Source of the DNA: Pseudomonas sp. RIT623
GTDB lineage: Bacteria; Pseudomonadota; Gammaproteobacteria; Pseudomonadales; Pseudomonadaceae
DNA: 64,000 nt
Assembly: GCF_004519305.1 (NCBI RefSeq)
Contig: NZ_SOZA01000002.1
Span: 186,001-250,000, forward strand
Direction of reading: 5' to 3'
The position numbers and the translations under genes are program-made. The notes under the pieces were generated by a model. The model did not search any database. It was not told the DNA's origin and saw only the letters and a program-made list of their open reading frames with translations. Of the stretch, positions 16,071-26,000 are shown one piece after another; position 1 is the stretch's first letter; every line of letters begins with the position of its first letter.

Positions 16071-16952
16071 TCACTCACCCCGCTGCAGGTCGATGCCGGT
16101 GCACCAGGCGGCCTGGGCCTTGCTCGGGCGAATGTCCTGCCAGCCGAGCAGTTCGACCCGGCCGACGCCATCGATATGCAGTTGCGCGTCGATGCCCGAA
16201 CGAGCGACCTCGACACCCAGGCGTCGGCGCGGGTTGACCCAGGCCTGCAGACGACGCCGGCATTCGCTGAGCACCGTCTCGTACTCCGGGCCGTTGTCGG
16301 CCATGTACAGCACCGCCTCGACGCGGTACGGCAACACCTCGGCGCTGCGCACATTGACCCGGTCGGCGACCGGGCGAATATCGTCATCGTTGAGGTAGTC
16401 CTTCACCTGCGCCAGCAGTTCCGGGCTGGCCACGCCGTCGTTGTCCAGGCTCAGGACAGTGACGTCCACTACCGCCGGCGAAGGGCTTTCGGCCGTCGCG
16501 TCGGCGACACGCCCCGAGGCGTTGCGGGCGTGGAGGATGTAGCTGTTGCGCGGGCCGGCGGTGGTCAGGCCTTCGTAGACCAGTTGCACGCGCTCGCGCA
16601 GCGCATCGTCCGACTCGAGGATCGCCGCGGTGGGCGGCAGCGTGGTCGGGTCCTGCGCCTGGATCACCAGGCGTTGCAGGCTGACGTTGGCCGCCAGTTG
16701 ATCGAGGTCGCTGCCTTGGGCGTAGGCCAACAGCAACGCCTTGGCCGCGTCGTTGATGCGCGCCCGGTTGAGCAGCTTGCGGTAGGCACCGACCTCGAGC
16801 AGCTTGGTGACCGGGTCGCTTTCCAGGTTGGCGCTCCAGCCTTCGCCCAGCTGGGCGCGGAAGCTGGCCAGGTCCTCCTGGTACAGCACCTCGAAATCGA
16901 GGTCTTCGAGCAGTTGCGGGGCGGGCAGTTTCGACAGATCGACCTGGCTCAT
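16071..16952 (-). CDS. Baseplate wedge protein gpJ
   Basis: The 293-residue protein belongs to the gpJ/T4 gp6-like baseplate family, with the conserved opening LPAPQLLEDLDFEVLYQE, the LNRARINDAAKALLLAYAQG block near residues 61-80, and a C-terminal QDIRPSKAQAAWCTGI. It forms the wedge ring that starts sheath contraction. The start overlaps the gpW stop (ATGA-type), and a longer upstream frame is rejected because it overlies gpW. Confidence 0.94.
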   Translation of the reverse strand: MSQVDLSKLPAPQLLEDLDFEVLYQEDLASFRAQLGEGWSANLESDPVTKLLEVGAYRKLLNRARINDAAKALLLAYAQGSDLDQLAANVSLQRLVIQAQDPTTLPPTAAILESDDALRERVQLVYEGLTTAGPRNSYILHARNASGRVADATAESPSPAVVDVTVLSLDNDGVASPELLAQVKDYLNDDDIRPVADRVNVRSAEVLPYRVEAVLYMADNGPEYETVLSECRRRLQAWVNPRRRLGVEVARSGIDAQLHIDGVGRVELLGWQDIRPSKAQAAWCTGIDLQRGE

Positions 16953-17275
16953 ACGGTCACCTCCACCAGGGCGTCGTCGCCCAGGTAGCGGCCACTCAGG
17001 GCCAGGCTGACCTGGCCGTCGAGCACGGCCAGCACCTTGACCCGCTCCAGTTGCAGGCGCGGTTCCCAGCGCCCGAGGGCACGGGCCACTTCGGCCTGCA
17101 CCGCGCTCTTCCAGCCTTCGTTGACCGGCAGGTCGACGTAGCGGCGCAACTGGCTGCCGTACTCCGGGCGCATGCGCCGGCTGCCCAGCGGGGTGGTGAG
17201 GATGTCTTCGATGGATTGACGTAGATGGGCCACGCCCGACAAGGGCAGGCCTGTGCGGCGGTCCATGCCAATCAT
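16949..17275 (-). CDS. Baseplate protein gpW (gp25-like)
   Basis: The 108-residue protein is of the gpW/T4 gp25 family: HLRQSIEDILTTPLGSRRMR near residues 17-36 with the highly conserved PEYGSQL, ending in an EPRLQLERVKV segment. It nucleates sheath assembly on the baseplate. It normally follows gpV directly, but here a large lysozyme gene lies between. The 127 nt upstream of it, between the lysozyme stop and this start, shows no other gene or obvious signal, and the ribosome binding site is weak. Confidence 0.93.
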   Translation of the reverse strand: MIGMDRRTGLPLSGVAHLRQSIEDILTTPLGSRRMRPEYGSQLRRYVDLPVNEGWKSAVQAEVARALGRWEPRLQLERVKVLAVLDGQVSLALSGRYLGDDALVEVTV

Positions 17276-17402
17276 GGGGCACCGCCAGACACGCAGAGCT
17301 CCCGAGGAGAGGTCGGCATAGTGTTTTCCTTGATGAGATTGAGCCGTCGCGGCCTGAGGTTGCAGACGACGGCGCCATGACGGCCTGAACCCGATGACCC
17401 TG

Positions 17403-18551
17403 CTATTGCGATTCGGCCGCGCGGAGAAAGAGGTCGCGCACGTAGTTGTTGCGCAGTTCGCTGATGCTGCTGCGATGGGATTCGGCGGCGGCCGCGCGCC
17501 AGTCGCGACGCTCGATCGCGGCCATCAGGCGCGGGAACTTGTTAACCAGCCCACTTGCGCCCAGATTGAAACGCATGTCCTGCAGCGCCATTCGCGCCGC
17601 CGAAGGGAAACCGGCGAACCCTGGGAAGTCCTGGCTCAGGCCGTGGAAATCTGCGTCCACCAGCTCGCGAAGCTTCTGGTCGATGAATTCGGGCTGCAGA
17701 TAGAGGTTGGTGTAATCCTCATACCAGTCGGCACCGTGTTTGTGGGCAGGGTCATATTTTGACGCGATAAGTCGCCACTCTTCGCGCTTCTGCTGCTCGG
17801 TCGCCGGTACATCGTCCAGGTCGACGAACGGATAAGCGACGGCGGCGTCCTCGTTCGGCAAAAGGAAGCCGACGCCCGTGGTCACATGCCCTTGGGAGTC
17901 CACGTACATGAAGTCCTTCTCGCCCTCATGCTGCTTGAGCTCAGGCAACAGAGCCTGCAACTCACCCGTGGTGAAGCCCGCCGCCTTGTCCTCCAACGGG
18001 AAATCGATCCGCGCCATGGCCTTGGCCGAGCCAGCACCGGTAATCGGTACGTTCAGCGACAGGTCGATATGCTGGCCCTGCGTGCCAGGCTTGCTGAGCG
18101 TTGCGCTGTAGGTGGCGCCCATCCGGGTTGGCATCGTAATGGCGAACCCCGCCACGCTGTAGCGTCCACTCTCACGGGTATCGATCAAGGCACCCGAGGC
18201 GTCCTGCTCACGCAGGAAATAGCTTTTGGTGAAAATCGGCTGGGCACCTGCAAGCATCACCATCGAGACCTGCGCATTATCGCTATCGACCCCGCTGGAG
18301 CCGGCTAACGCATAGGCATTGAAGCTGACAGACACACGAGCGTCGATTTGAATCATCGCGCTCGCAACCCGTGGCCCCAGCGCGAATACGCCGCTGATGC
18401 TGCTCGGATAATCCGCCCCCTCGAAGGCAGCGAACGTCAGTTGTTGACTCGCTTGTTCAACCTGTACGCCCGAAGGCGTACCGGTGTAGGAAAACGCAGC
18501 TCCACAGATATTCTCGTCAGTGCTGCGCACGGGTTTGGCAATCAATTGCAT
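17403..18551 (-). CDS. Modular protein: unknown beta-rich N-terminus plus GH24 (T4-lysozyme-like) domain
   Basis: The 382-residue protein (ATG with GAGGGA 7 nt upstream) has an unrecognised, probably beta-rich N-terminal part (residues about 1-200, no signal peptide or TM). A C-terminal GH24 lysozyme domain (about 205-382) follows. The catalytic triad is intact: E in LKQHEGEKDF, D nine residues on in MYVDSQG, and T six further in HVTTGVGFLL, the same spacing as Glu11-Asp20-Thr26 of T4 lysozyme. It separates gpV from gpW, which are contiguous in P2 and R-pyocins. It may be a pesticin-like bacteriocin cargo, a spike-associated muramidase, or a second endolysin; the sequence does not decide. Confidence 0.82.
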   Translation of the reverse strand: MQLIAKPVRSTDENICGAAFSYTGTPSGVQVEQASQQLTFAAFEGADYPSSISGVFALGPRVASAMIQIDARVSVSFNAYALAGSSGVDSDNAQVSMVMLAGAQPIFTKSYFLREQDASGALIDTRESGRYSVAGFAITMPTRMGATYSATLSKPGTQGQHIDLSLNVPITGAGSAKAMARIDFPLEDKAAGFTTGELQALLPELKQHEGEKDFMYVDSQGHVTTGVGFLLPNEDAAVAYPFVDLDDVPATEQQKREEWRLIASKYDPAHKHGADWYEDYTNLYLQPEFIDQKLRELVDADFHGLSQDFPGFAGFPSAARMALQDMRFNLGASGLVNKFPRLMAAIERRDWRAAAAESHRSSISELRNNYVRDLFLRAAESQ

Positions 18552-18657
18552 GGCATGTCCCTCAGAACGAAATGAACGCACGCAGGCGCGTGCGACAAAG
18601 CCGCTCGAAGGCGATCAGGATTCGGCTCGAGGCCGATGTCGTTGCCGTTGGCTTGTA

Positions 18658-19218
18658 TCAGTGCTTGTGATTGGCGGTGTTGCCGGCGGTATCGATGATC
18701 CGGCCACCGCCGTTGATGTCGCCACTGACCGTCAATGGGCCGTTGATGGCTACCTGGCCAGTAAGGGTGATCGACGCGGCGTCCAGGGTGATGGCGTTGT
18801 CGCTGACCACCAGGGTGCTGCCACCGACCTTGACCGTCGCGCTACCGCTGGGCAGTTGGATGTCGTAGCGCTTGGCTTGCCAGTCGTAGACCAACGAGCC
18901 GCCGTCTTCGAAACGCCAGACCTCCACATGCTCGCGGTTGTCCGGCGCGGGCCCAGCATTGCCGTACAGGCCCGGCACGAAGGTGCCCTGGGCCGGCTCG
19001 CCACTGGGGCTGACCAGCACGCCCTGCTCGTCCAGGCTCGGGGCTCGCCAGTGGCGCGCCTTACCGGCGGCCAGGGCATGCCAGCGCAACCAGGCGCTGG
19101 TCCAGCCGCCACCGTCGGCGACCCGCACGCGAGCGGCGACCAGGTCCACGGCCACCACCCGGCAGGGAATCACCAGGCAGGCCAGCATGCGGTCGTGCAT
19201 GGCGCTGGCATAGCTCAT
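18658..19218 (-). CDS. Baseplate spike protein gpV
   Basis: The 186-residue protein is the membrane-piercing spike of P2 type. It has an OB-fold region ([20 protein letters not shown] near residues 16-35), then a beta-helix stretch rich in alternating hydrophobics ([20 protein letters not shown]), and ends in HKH. An HxH triplet at the trimer tip binds an iron ion in P2 gpV. The start overlaps the stop of the upstream gene (ATGA-type). A longer upstream frame is rejected because it overlies that gene. Confidence 0.94.
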   Translation of the reverse strand: MSYASAMHDRMLACLVIPCRVVAVDLVAARVRVADGGGWTSAWLRWHALAAGKARHWRAPSLDEQGVLVSPSGEPAQGTFVPGLYGNAGPAPDNREHVEVWRFEDGGSLVYDWQAKRYDIQLPSGSATVKVGGSTLVVSDNAITLDAASITLTGQVAINGPLTVSGDINGGGRIIDTAGNTANHKH

Positions 19219-19712
19219 GCCAGGTCCTCCGGTGCACGGTAATGGTCCTGGTTGCCAAGGCCGGTATCCGGGGCAAAGCCAAGCATCAGGCTGCCCGGTG
19301 GCTGGTCCGGCCAGTGCCATTGGCTTGGCCCCAGCAGTACCGGCTGCTCCCATTGCACCCACCAGGATGCACCGTCGGCTTCGGCGAGGATGTTGCGGGC
19401 GCCTTCGACGCAATCCAGCCCCCACCCTTGGTGGCGCAGCAGGTCGATCACTTGCGCCGCCAGTTCGCCAGCGTGCATCCGCGCCTGGGCGGCAGTGCCC
19501 TGGGCCGTGATGCGCGCCTGCAGGGTCGCGACCATGAGTGAGCGCCCGTCCCGCAGCGCCTCGTCGCCACGCATGCGCAGCACGCCATGCACCAGGGCCG
19601 GCAAGGCTGGCTGGCCACTGTCGTCACCCTCGGCAATGACCGTGGCCAGCGCTGGCAGCGCCGTCTTCAAGGTGGAGGTGACGGCCGCCTGCAACTGGGC
19701 CAGTTCGCTCAT
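19215..19712 (-). CDS. Conserved tail protein upstream of gpV
   Basis: The 165-residue protein lies where R-pyocin clusters carry a conserved tail gene before gpV (PA0615-like position). It starts [20 protein letters not shown] with predicted helices and has a Trp-rich segment [20 protein letters not shown] near residues 115-134, with no signal or membrane helix. A part in tail-end or baseplate assembly is inferred from position only. Confidence 0.75.
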   Translation of the reverse strand: MSELAQLQAAVTSTLKTALPALATVIAEGDDSGQPALPALVHGVLRMRGDEALRDGRSLMVATLQARITAQGTAAQARMHAGELAAQVIDLLRHQGWGLDCVEGARNILAEADGASWWVQWEQPVLLGPSQWHWPDQPPGSLMLGFAPDTGLGNQDHYRAPEDLA

Positions 19713-19774
19713 GAGGATGCTCCTTCAACAGTCGTTGGGGTCAAGGCCGGGCCACCCAGGGCCCGGCAGGCGGC

Positions 19775-20805
<1,031 letters not shown>

Positions 20806-20821
20806 CCGCTTCTCTTCCTTG

Positions 20822-21178
20822 TTAGCGCGTTGACTCTTCATCCTGGGGCGTCGGCGCGCATGCCTCGCCCAGGCCCAGGCGCCGCGCCGCCCAGCGCTCG
20901 TAGAGGCCGATGGCGACATCGGCGCCGGCCATGGCGGTAAGGCAGCCAAAGGCGCTGGCGCTCCAGATCGACATGCCGCTGGCGTACAGCAGCATGACCG
21001 TGGAGACGCCGCAGACCATGCAGGCCCCCGAACGCAACGCCAACCGCCTGAGCAGCGACCAGCCACGGGCGCCGGCCTTGTCGGCCCGCCACATCTCGCC
21101 GCTCAGACCGCCCAGCAAAGCCAGGACAATCACCAGCCAAAGCGGCATCTCCAGCAACGTCTGTTGCTCGTTCGTCAC
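20822..21178 (-). CDS. Holin
   Basis: The 118-residue protein has two or three hydrophobic segments (MPLWLVIVLALLGGLSG near residues 11-27, SGACMVCGVSTVMLLYASG about 50-68, SAFGCLTAMAGADVAIGLY about 74-92) with a charged N-terminus and C-terminus. It is the layout of the holin opening R-type tailocin clusters in pseudomonads. Holins release the endolysins encoded at the far end of the operon. The start is GTG with AGGAG 8 nt upstream. It is the first gene after the leader, so it is made from the start of induction. Confidence 0.88.
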   Translation of the reverse strand: MTNEQQTLLEMPLWLVIVLALLGGLSGEMWRADKAGARGWSLLRRLALRSGACMVCGVSTVMLLYASGMSIWSASAFGCLTAMAGADVAIGLYERWAARRLGLGEACAPTPQDEESTR

Positions 21179-21477
21179 TGTCGTGTCTCCTGTGTGATGC
21201 CCGCCCGGCGAAATGCCAGCAGGCCTGTCTTGGGGGATTTCGGCATTCCAAAAAGCCCGCCGCGCAGGCTTTTCAGTAATGCGCGTGGGTACCGCCGGCC
21301 ACGACTGGTGACGCCGTGCGGTTGCGCTGCAAATTGGTGACTCCGACCGCGGCCGCCTGCCCGCCGGATAACTGATCGTGGTGCTTTACGCTGCACACCC
21401 GGGCCAGTTGCCAACCCTCTGAACAGTCGAGGCCTGTTCATCGCTGCCTGTGTAACAACCGGTTGCTGACCGGCTTG
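21179..21477 (-). other. Untranslated leader of the tailocin operon
   Basis: About 300 nt separates the predicted promoter from the holin. It contains a small hairpin (21459-21473, CCGGT...ACCGG) and an intrinsic terminator (21250-21273). A minus-strand frame is open through the region but has no convincing start and looks like GC-rich chance. The leader is thus a candidate for attenuation or antitermination. Confidence 0.55.
21250..21273 (-). terminator. Intrinsic terminator inside the tailocin leader
   Basis: On the minus strand AAAAGCC (21267-21273) pairs with GGCTTTT (21251-21257), with GC-rich sequence inside the loop, and is followed by a run of five T. It lies 72 nt before the holin GTG, upstream of every tailocin gene, so it would block the operon unless overridden. 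Confidence 0.65.
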
Positions 21478-21483
21478 AGGCAC

Positions 21484-21520
21484 AGAGTATGCATTCATGC
21501 ATATGCAGTCAATGCATTGA
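21484..21520 (-). promoter_or_regulatory. Predicted tailocin promoter with overlapping repressor operators
   Basis: On the minus strand TTGACT (21507-21512) and TACTCT (21484-21489) are separated by 17 bp, a good sigma-70 arrangement. ATGCAT half-sites lie at 21489-21494 and 21497-21502 within the spacer, another at 21512-21517 overlaps the -35, and TCAATGCATTGA (21509-21520) is a perfect palindrome. The same TGCAT half-site occurs upstream of the repressor gene, so these are probable operators. Confidence 0.65.
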
Positions 21521-21599
21521 TGGAAATATTTATGCGCAGGCGTTTGCCGAAATGCATGAGGGCCTTTTCGGATGTGGGTTGTAGGGCTTTTCTGAGGCC

Positions 21600-21625
21600 G
21601 AAAAAAAACCCGCCTGGGCGGGTTT
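21600..21625 (-). terminator. Terminator of the repressor gene
   Basis: The arms 21606-21614 and 21617-21625 (AAACCCGCC/GGCGGGTTT) form a stem followed on the minus strand by eight T, a strong intrinsic terminator 18 nt after the repressor stop. It insulates the structural operon from repressor transcription. Confidence 0.85.
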
Positions 21626-21643
21626 CTCGGGTTCGAGGGAAGG

Positions 21644-22381
21644 TCAGCGGGCGTACATGCCCCACCAGAAGACGTGGCCCAACAGGCTGATTTGCTCTTC
21701 CTGCATCTGCTGGAAGCTGTAGTCCTCGTCGGGGTGCTCGTCACGATTGAAGCTGCGCAGACGGATACCGGTAGGCAGGCGATACACCTGTTTCACCCGC
21801 AGTTGGCCATTGTGATTGATGGCATAGAGGTCGCCATCGATGATGTCACCGATTGTGCATTTGCCGGTGTTGACGCCAACCGTGGCGCCATCGCGCAATA
21901 CCGGCAGCATGCTGTTGCCACGCACCGTCACGCACTTGGCGTGGTCGAACTGCACCCCGTTGTGGCGCAGGCTGCGCTTGCCAAACCGCAGGCGCGCGTT
22001 TTCGCTTTCTTCGATGACGAATCTTCCTGATCCTGCTGCCAACTCGACCTCACGGAGAAAAGGAACGGACACCTCGTCGTCCTCGACGGGTGTTTCATCG
22101 TCCCACAAACTGATATCGCTCAGCGCGGCGTGGCCCTGGTTGGCGGCAGCCGCTTCACGCGACTCGCCAAGCTCGGCACGCCCGCGCAGCTGGTCGGTGC
22201 TCACGCCGAAATACTCGGCGATCTTCGACACATGCTTGTCGGAAGGGTCGACGATCTTCTCGCTGAGGATGCGCGACAGGGTGGATTGGGGGACGCCCGT
22301 GCGCCGGTGCAGCTCTGTCGGGGACAGGCCGTGGCGGTCGAGCAGTGCTCTGAGTACGGAGGCTACGTTGCGTTTTTGCAT
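21644..22381 (-). CDS. S24-type (cI/LexA-like) tailocin repressor
   Basis: The 245-residue protein has an N-terminal HTH domain (LDRHGLSPTELHRRTGVPQS near residues 14-33) and a C-terminal S24 peptidase domain. It has the cleavage region VELAAGSG, the serine in VTVRGNSMLP, and the lysine in GQLRVKQVYR. RecA filaments should trigger its self-cleavage and so induce the tailocin after DNA damage, as for PrtR in P. aeruginosa; no PrtN-like activator is visible. I chose ATG 22381 (MQKRNVASVL) because the predicted -10 overlaps the ATG three codons upstream, which would make the mRNA leaderless like lambda cI from PRM. The longer upstream frame is rejected. Confidence 0.88.
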   Translation of the reverse strand: MQKRNVASVLRALLDRHGLSPTELHRRTGVPQSTLSRILSEKIVDPSDKHVSKIAEYFGVSTDQLRGRAELGESREAAAANQGHAALSDISLWDDETPVEDDEVSVPFLREVELAAGSGRFVIEESENARLRFGKRSLRHNGVQFDHAKCVTVRGNSMLPVLRDGATVGVNTGKCTIGDIIDGDLYAINHNGQLRVKQVYRLPTGIRLRSFNRDEHPDEDYSFQQMQEEQISLLGHVFWWGMYAR

Positions 22382-22427
22382 AGCGTGCATAATGCAACCC
22401 CGACAGACTAAATGCAATGCCTTGCAT
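22376..22427 (-). promoter_or_regulatory. Repressor promoter and TGCAT operators
   Basis: On the minus strand TTGCAT (22412-22417) and CATTAT (22389-22394) lie 17 bp apart. The -35 is one arm of the palindrome ATGCAA-N4-TTGCAT (22412-22427), and TGCATAATGCA (22386-22396) covers the -10. These half-sites match those in the tailocin promoter, suggesting autoregulation. Confidence 0.6.
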
Positions 22428-22594
22428 GGTCCCCGCGTGAACGACCTGGCTGGTTGCAGGCCAGCACGCCGCCGCTCTGCCGCCAAATACCTGCGTGGAT
22501 TTGCCCTGCCCATTCGACCTGCGTCGGGGGGAAAAAGCCTGTACCATGAGCGGTTTCGAATTTCGCCACCAGATCACCCGCTGTAAGGCCCTGA

Positions 22595-25177
22595 ATGTCT
22601 GATCTCTCCGCACACACCCCGATGATGCAGCAGTACTGGAAGCTGAAGAACCAGCACCCGGACCAGCTGATGTTCTACCGCATGGGCGACTTCTACGAGA
22701 TCTTCTACGAAGATGCGAAGAAGGCCGCGAAACTGCTGGATATCACCCTGACCGCCCGTGGGCAGTCGGCGGGCCAGTCGATCCCCATGTGCGGGATTCC
22801 ATTCCATTCGCTGGAGGGTTACCTGGCCAAGCTGGTCAAGCTCGGCGAATCGGTGGTGATCTGCGAACAGATCGGCGACCCGGCCACCAGCAAGGGCCCG
22901 GTGGAGCGCCAGGTGGTGCGTATCATCACCCCGGGCACGGTCAGCGACGAGGCGTTGCTCGATGAACGCCGCGACAACCTGATCGCCGCCCTGCTCGGTG
23001 ACGAGCGCCTGTTCGGCTTGGCCGTGCTGGACATCACCAGCGGCAACTTCACCGTGCAGGAGATCAAGGGTTGGGAGAACCTGCTGGCCGAGCTCGAGCG
23101 CATCAACCCGGTGGAACTGCTGATCCCCGACGACTGGCCGCAGGGGCTGCCCGCGGAGAAGCGCGCCGGCGCCCGGCGTCGCGCGCCCTGGGATTTCGAT
23201 CGTGATTCGGCGCGCAAGAGCCTCTGCCAGCAATTCGCCACCCAGGACCTCAAGGGCTTCGGCTGCGACAAGCTGACCCTGGCCATCGGCGCGGCCGGCT
23301 GCCTGCTGACCTACGCCAAGGAAACCCAGCGGACCGCCCTGCCCCATCTGCGCAGCCTGCGTCACGAGCGCATGGACGACACGGTCATCCTCGATGCCGC
23401 CAGCCGCCGCAACCTGGAGTTGGACATCAACCTGGCCGGTGGTCGCGACAACACCCTGCAATCGGTGATCGACCGCTGCCAGACCGCCATGGCCAGCCGC
23501 CTGCTGACCCGCTGGTTGAACCGCCCACTGCGCGACCTCAAGGTGCTCAAGGCACGCCAGGACTCGATCCGCTGCCTGCTGGACGGCTACCGCTTCGAGA
23601 AGCTGCAGCCCCAGCTCAAGGAAATCGGCGATATCGAGCGGATCCTGGCGCGCATTGGCCTGCGCAACGCCCGTCCGCGCGACCTGGCACGCCTGCGCGA
23701 CGCCCTGGGCGCCCTGCCCGAGCTGCAGAACGCCATGGCCGAGCTGGAAGCCCCGCACCTGGCGCGCCTGGCCGCCATTACCGGCACCTACCCGGAGCTG
23801 GCCGGCCTGCTCGAGCGGGCGATCATCGACAACCCGCCAGCGGTGATCCGCGACGGCGGCGTGCTCAAGACCGGCTACGACAGCGAGCTGGACGAGCTAC
23901 TGGCCATGAGCGAGAACGCCGGGCAGTTCCTGATTGACCTGGAAGCCCGCGAAAAAGCCCGCACCGGCCTGGCCAACCTCAAGGTCGGCTACAACCGCGT
24001 GCACGGCTACTTCATCGAGCTGCCCACCAAGCAAGCCGAGCAGGCACCGGCCGACTACATCCGCCGGCAGACGCTCAAGGGCGCCGAGCGCTTCATCACC
24101 CCCGAGCTCAAGGCCTTCGAGGACAAGGCGCTGTCGGCCAAGAGCCGCGCGCTGAGCCGCGAGAAGATGCTCTACGAGGCGCTGCTCGAGACCCTCATCG
24201 GCCACCTGGCGCCGCTTCAGGATAGCGCCGCGGCCCTGGCCGAGCTGGACGTGCTGAGCAACCTGGCCGAACGCGCGCTGAACCTGGACCTGAACTGCCC
24301 AAGCTTCGTCGACGAACCCTGCATGCGTATCGAGCAGGGCCGCCATCCGGTGGTCGAGCAGGTCCTGACCACGCCGTTCGTGGCCAACGACCTGGGCCTG
24401 GACGACAGCACCCGGATGCTGATCATCACCGGCCCGAACATGGGCGGTAAATCCACCTACATGCGCCAAACCGCCCTGATCGTGCTGATGGCGCATATCG
24501 GCAGCTACGTGCCTGCCGCGCGCTGCGAGCTGTCGCCGGTCGACCGCATTTTCACCCGTATCGGCTCCAGCGATGACCTGGCCGGCGGGCGCTCGACCTT
24601 CATGGTCGAGATGAGCGAAACCGCCAATATCCTGCACAACGCCACCGACCGCAGCCTGGTGCTGATGGACGAAGTGGGCCGCGGCACCAGTACCTTCGAC
24701 GGCCTGTCGCTGGCCTGGGCCGCCGCCGAGCGCCTGGCCCAGCTGCGCGCCTACACGCTGTTCGCCACCCACTACTTCGAGCTGACCGTGCTGCCCGAAA
24801 GTGAGCCGCTGGTGGCCAACGTGCACCTGAACGCCACCGAGCACAACGAACGCATCGTGTTCCTCCACCATGTGCTGCCAGGGCCAGCCAGCCAGAGCTA
24901 CGGCCTGGCGGTGGCGCAACTGGCGGGGGTACCCGCGGTGGTGATCCAGCGTGCCCGCGAACACCTGGGCCGGCTGGAAACCGCCAGCCTGCCCCACGAG
25001 GCGCCCGTCGTCCGCAACGACAGCGCCAGCAAGAACGCGCCTCACGTGCCGCACCAAAGCGACCTGTTCGCCAGCCTGCCGCATCCAGCCATCGAGAAGC
25101 TGGGCAAGCTGGACCTGGACGACATGACGCCGCGCCAAGCTATCGAAACGCTATATCAACTGAAAAACCTGTTATAA
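22595..25177 (+). CDS. mutS: DNA mismatch repair ATPase MutS
   Basis: MutS recognises mismatches and starts methyl-independent or MutL-linked repair. The 860-residue protein has the mismatch-reading F33-Y34-E35 motif in [11 protein letters not shown], the clamp and lever domains, and the ABC-type ATPase with Walker [10 protein letters not shown] near residues 613-621 and [13 protein letters not shown] following. A TAAGG site precedes the ATG. It marks the right border of the tailocin insertion and is in the opposite orientation to it. Confidence 0.98.
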   Translation: MSDLSAHTPMMQQYWKLKNQHPDQLMFYRMGDFYEIFYEDAKKAAKLLDITLTARGQSAGQSIPMCGIPFHSLEGYLAKLVKLGESVVICEQIGDPATSKGPVERQVVRIITPGTVSDEALLDERRDNLIAALLGDERLFGLAVLDITSGNFTVQEIKGWENLLAELERINPVELLIPDDWPQGLPAEKRAGARRRAPWDFDRDSARKSLCQQFATQDLKGFGCDKLTLAIGAAGCLLTYAKETQRTALPHLRSLRHERMDDTVILDAASRRNLELDINLAGGRDNTLQSVIDRCQTAMASRLLTRWLNRPLRDLKVLKARQDSIRCLLDGYRFEKLQPQLKEIGDIERILARIGLRNARPRDLARLRDALGALPELQNAMAELEAPHLARLAAITGTYPELAGLLERAIIDNPPAVIRDGGVLKTGYDSELDELLAMSENAGQFLIDLEAREKARTGLANLKVGYNRVHGYFIELPTKQAEQAPADYIRRQTLKGAERFITPELKAFEDKALSAKSRALSREKMLYEALLETLIGHLAPLQDSAAALAELDVLSNLAERALNLDLNCPSFVDEPCMRIEQGRHPVVEQVLTTPFVANDLGLDDSTRMLIITGPNMGGKSTYMRQTALIVLMAHIGSYVPAARCELSPVDRIFTRIGSSDDLAGGRSTFMVEMSETANILHNATDRSLVLMDEVGRGTSTFDGLSLAWAAAERLAQLRAYTLFATHYFELTVLPESEPLVANVHLNATEHNERIVFLHHVLPGPASQSYGLAVAQLAGVPAVVIQRAREHLGRLETASLPHEAPVVRNDSASKNAPHVPHQSDLFASLPHPAIEKLGKLDLDDMTPRQAIETLYQLKNLL

Positions 25178-25197
25178 CGGTCCACCGCGCAAGCTGG

Positions 25198-25203
25198 TAG
25201 AAT
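25198..25203 (+). promoter_or_regulatory. Extended -10 promoter of fdxA
   Basis: TGGTAGAAT (TG-N-TAGAAT) lies 114 nt before the fdxA ATG. The same TGGTAGAATCCGG string occurs before map, which supports it as a functional sigma-70 extended -10 element. Confidence 0.55.
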
Positions 25204-25316
25204 CCGGCGCGGTTTGCGAGTGCTGCGGGTTATTAGCCTGGCCTGCAGCCACCACCGTGAACCGCGCTGCCCTGGAAGGAAGGGCAAGCTGCCGTCGCCT
25301 GAGGAGAGAATTAGAA

Positions 25317-25640
25317 ATGACCTTCGTCGTCACCGACAACTGCATCAAATGCAAGTACACCGACTGCGTGGAAGTCTGTCCGGTGGACTGCTTCTACGAA
25401 GGCCCGAACTTCCTGGTGATCCACCCGGATGAGTGCATCGACTGTGCACTGTGCGAGCCGGAATGCCCAGCCCAGGCCATTTTCTCGGAAGACGAAGTGC
25501 CGGCTGACATGCAGGAGTTCATCGAGCTGAACGCCGAGCTCGCGGAAATCTGGCCGAACATCACCGAGAAGAAAGACGCCCTGCCGGACGCCGAAGAGTG
25601 GGATGGCAAAACTGGCAAGATCGCCGATCTGCAGCGCTGA
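25317..25640 (+). CDS. fdxA: 7Fe ferredoxin FdxA
   Basis: The 107-residue protein is a [3Fe-4S][4Fe-4S] ferredoxin. It opens [20 protein letters not shown] with cysteines at 9, 12, 17 and 21 and has a second cluster set in [13 protein letters not shown]. These are small soluble electron carriers; the precise partner is not known from the sequence. The start follows GAGGAGAG, and an in-frame ATG 20 codons upstream is rejected because the family begins here. A strong terminator follows. Confidence 0.97.
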   Translation: MTFVVTDNCIKCKYTDCVEVCPVDCFYEGPNFLVIHPDECIDCALCEPECPAQAIFSEDEVPADMQEFIELNAELAEIWPNITEKKDALPDAEEWDGKTGKIADLQR

Positions 25641-25654
25641 GCACGCCCGGATAC

Positions 25655-25680
25655 AAAAAAGGCCCGCAAGGGCCTTTTTT
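25655..25680 (+). terminator. Terminator of fdxA
   Basis: GGCCC (25661-25665) pairs with GGGCC (25670-25674) around gcaa, extended by A6 on the left and T6 on the right, giving a classical intrinsic terminator 15 nt after the fdxA stop. Confidence 0.9.
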
Positions 25681-25695
25681 CATTTTCTGCAGGCA

Positions 25696-25826
25696 AAAAA
25701 AAGGGGCGGTTTGACCCGCCCACATTTTTTCCGTAGTCCCTGTTTGTCCCAAACATCGTCCTGATGAATCGCGTCCCGCGATGTCCTTGGCCGTCATCCT
25801 TGAAAGCCTGTGTCAGTCCGTAGACA
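25696..25826 (-). ncRNA. rsmZ: RsmZ small regulatory RNA
   Basis: The minus strand between rpoS and fdxA encodes an RNA of about 130 nt with eight GGA motifs, several in predicted loops (AAGGAUG, AAGGACA, CAGGACG, UGGGACA, GGGACUACGGA). It ends in a stem (25704-25709 with 25716-25721) and a T8 run. Position and sequence match RsmZ of fluorescent pseudomonads, which titrates the translational repressors RsmA/RsmE. The start is set at UGUCUACGG by analogy; a TAGTAT -10 lies at 25835-25840 with TTGTTC 16 bp further up. Expression should depend on GacS/GacA. Confidence 0.92.
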
Positions 25827-26000
25827 CAGTTCAGATACTAGCGATTCCTCGGCAGGGAACAAGCGTCGAGTTTGTCAGGATGATTCCGGAGATACATTTT
25901 CAAACATCAACAAAATCATTAATTTTCAATTAGTTATGAAAAATTAACCATTGAAAACGACATTGATTTACTGATCCCTACAGCAATGGCTTACGCACCT

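Noticed and set aside
21175-21744. Minus-strand frame of about 190 codons across the tailocin leader and the end of the repressor
   Set aside because: It overlaps the repressor terminator and operators, has no ribosome binding site at a sensible start, and its composition is Arg/Pro-rich as in chance GC-rich frames.
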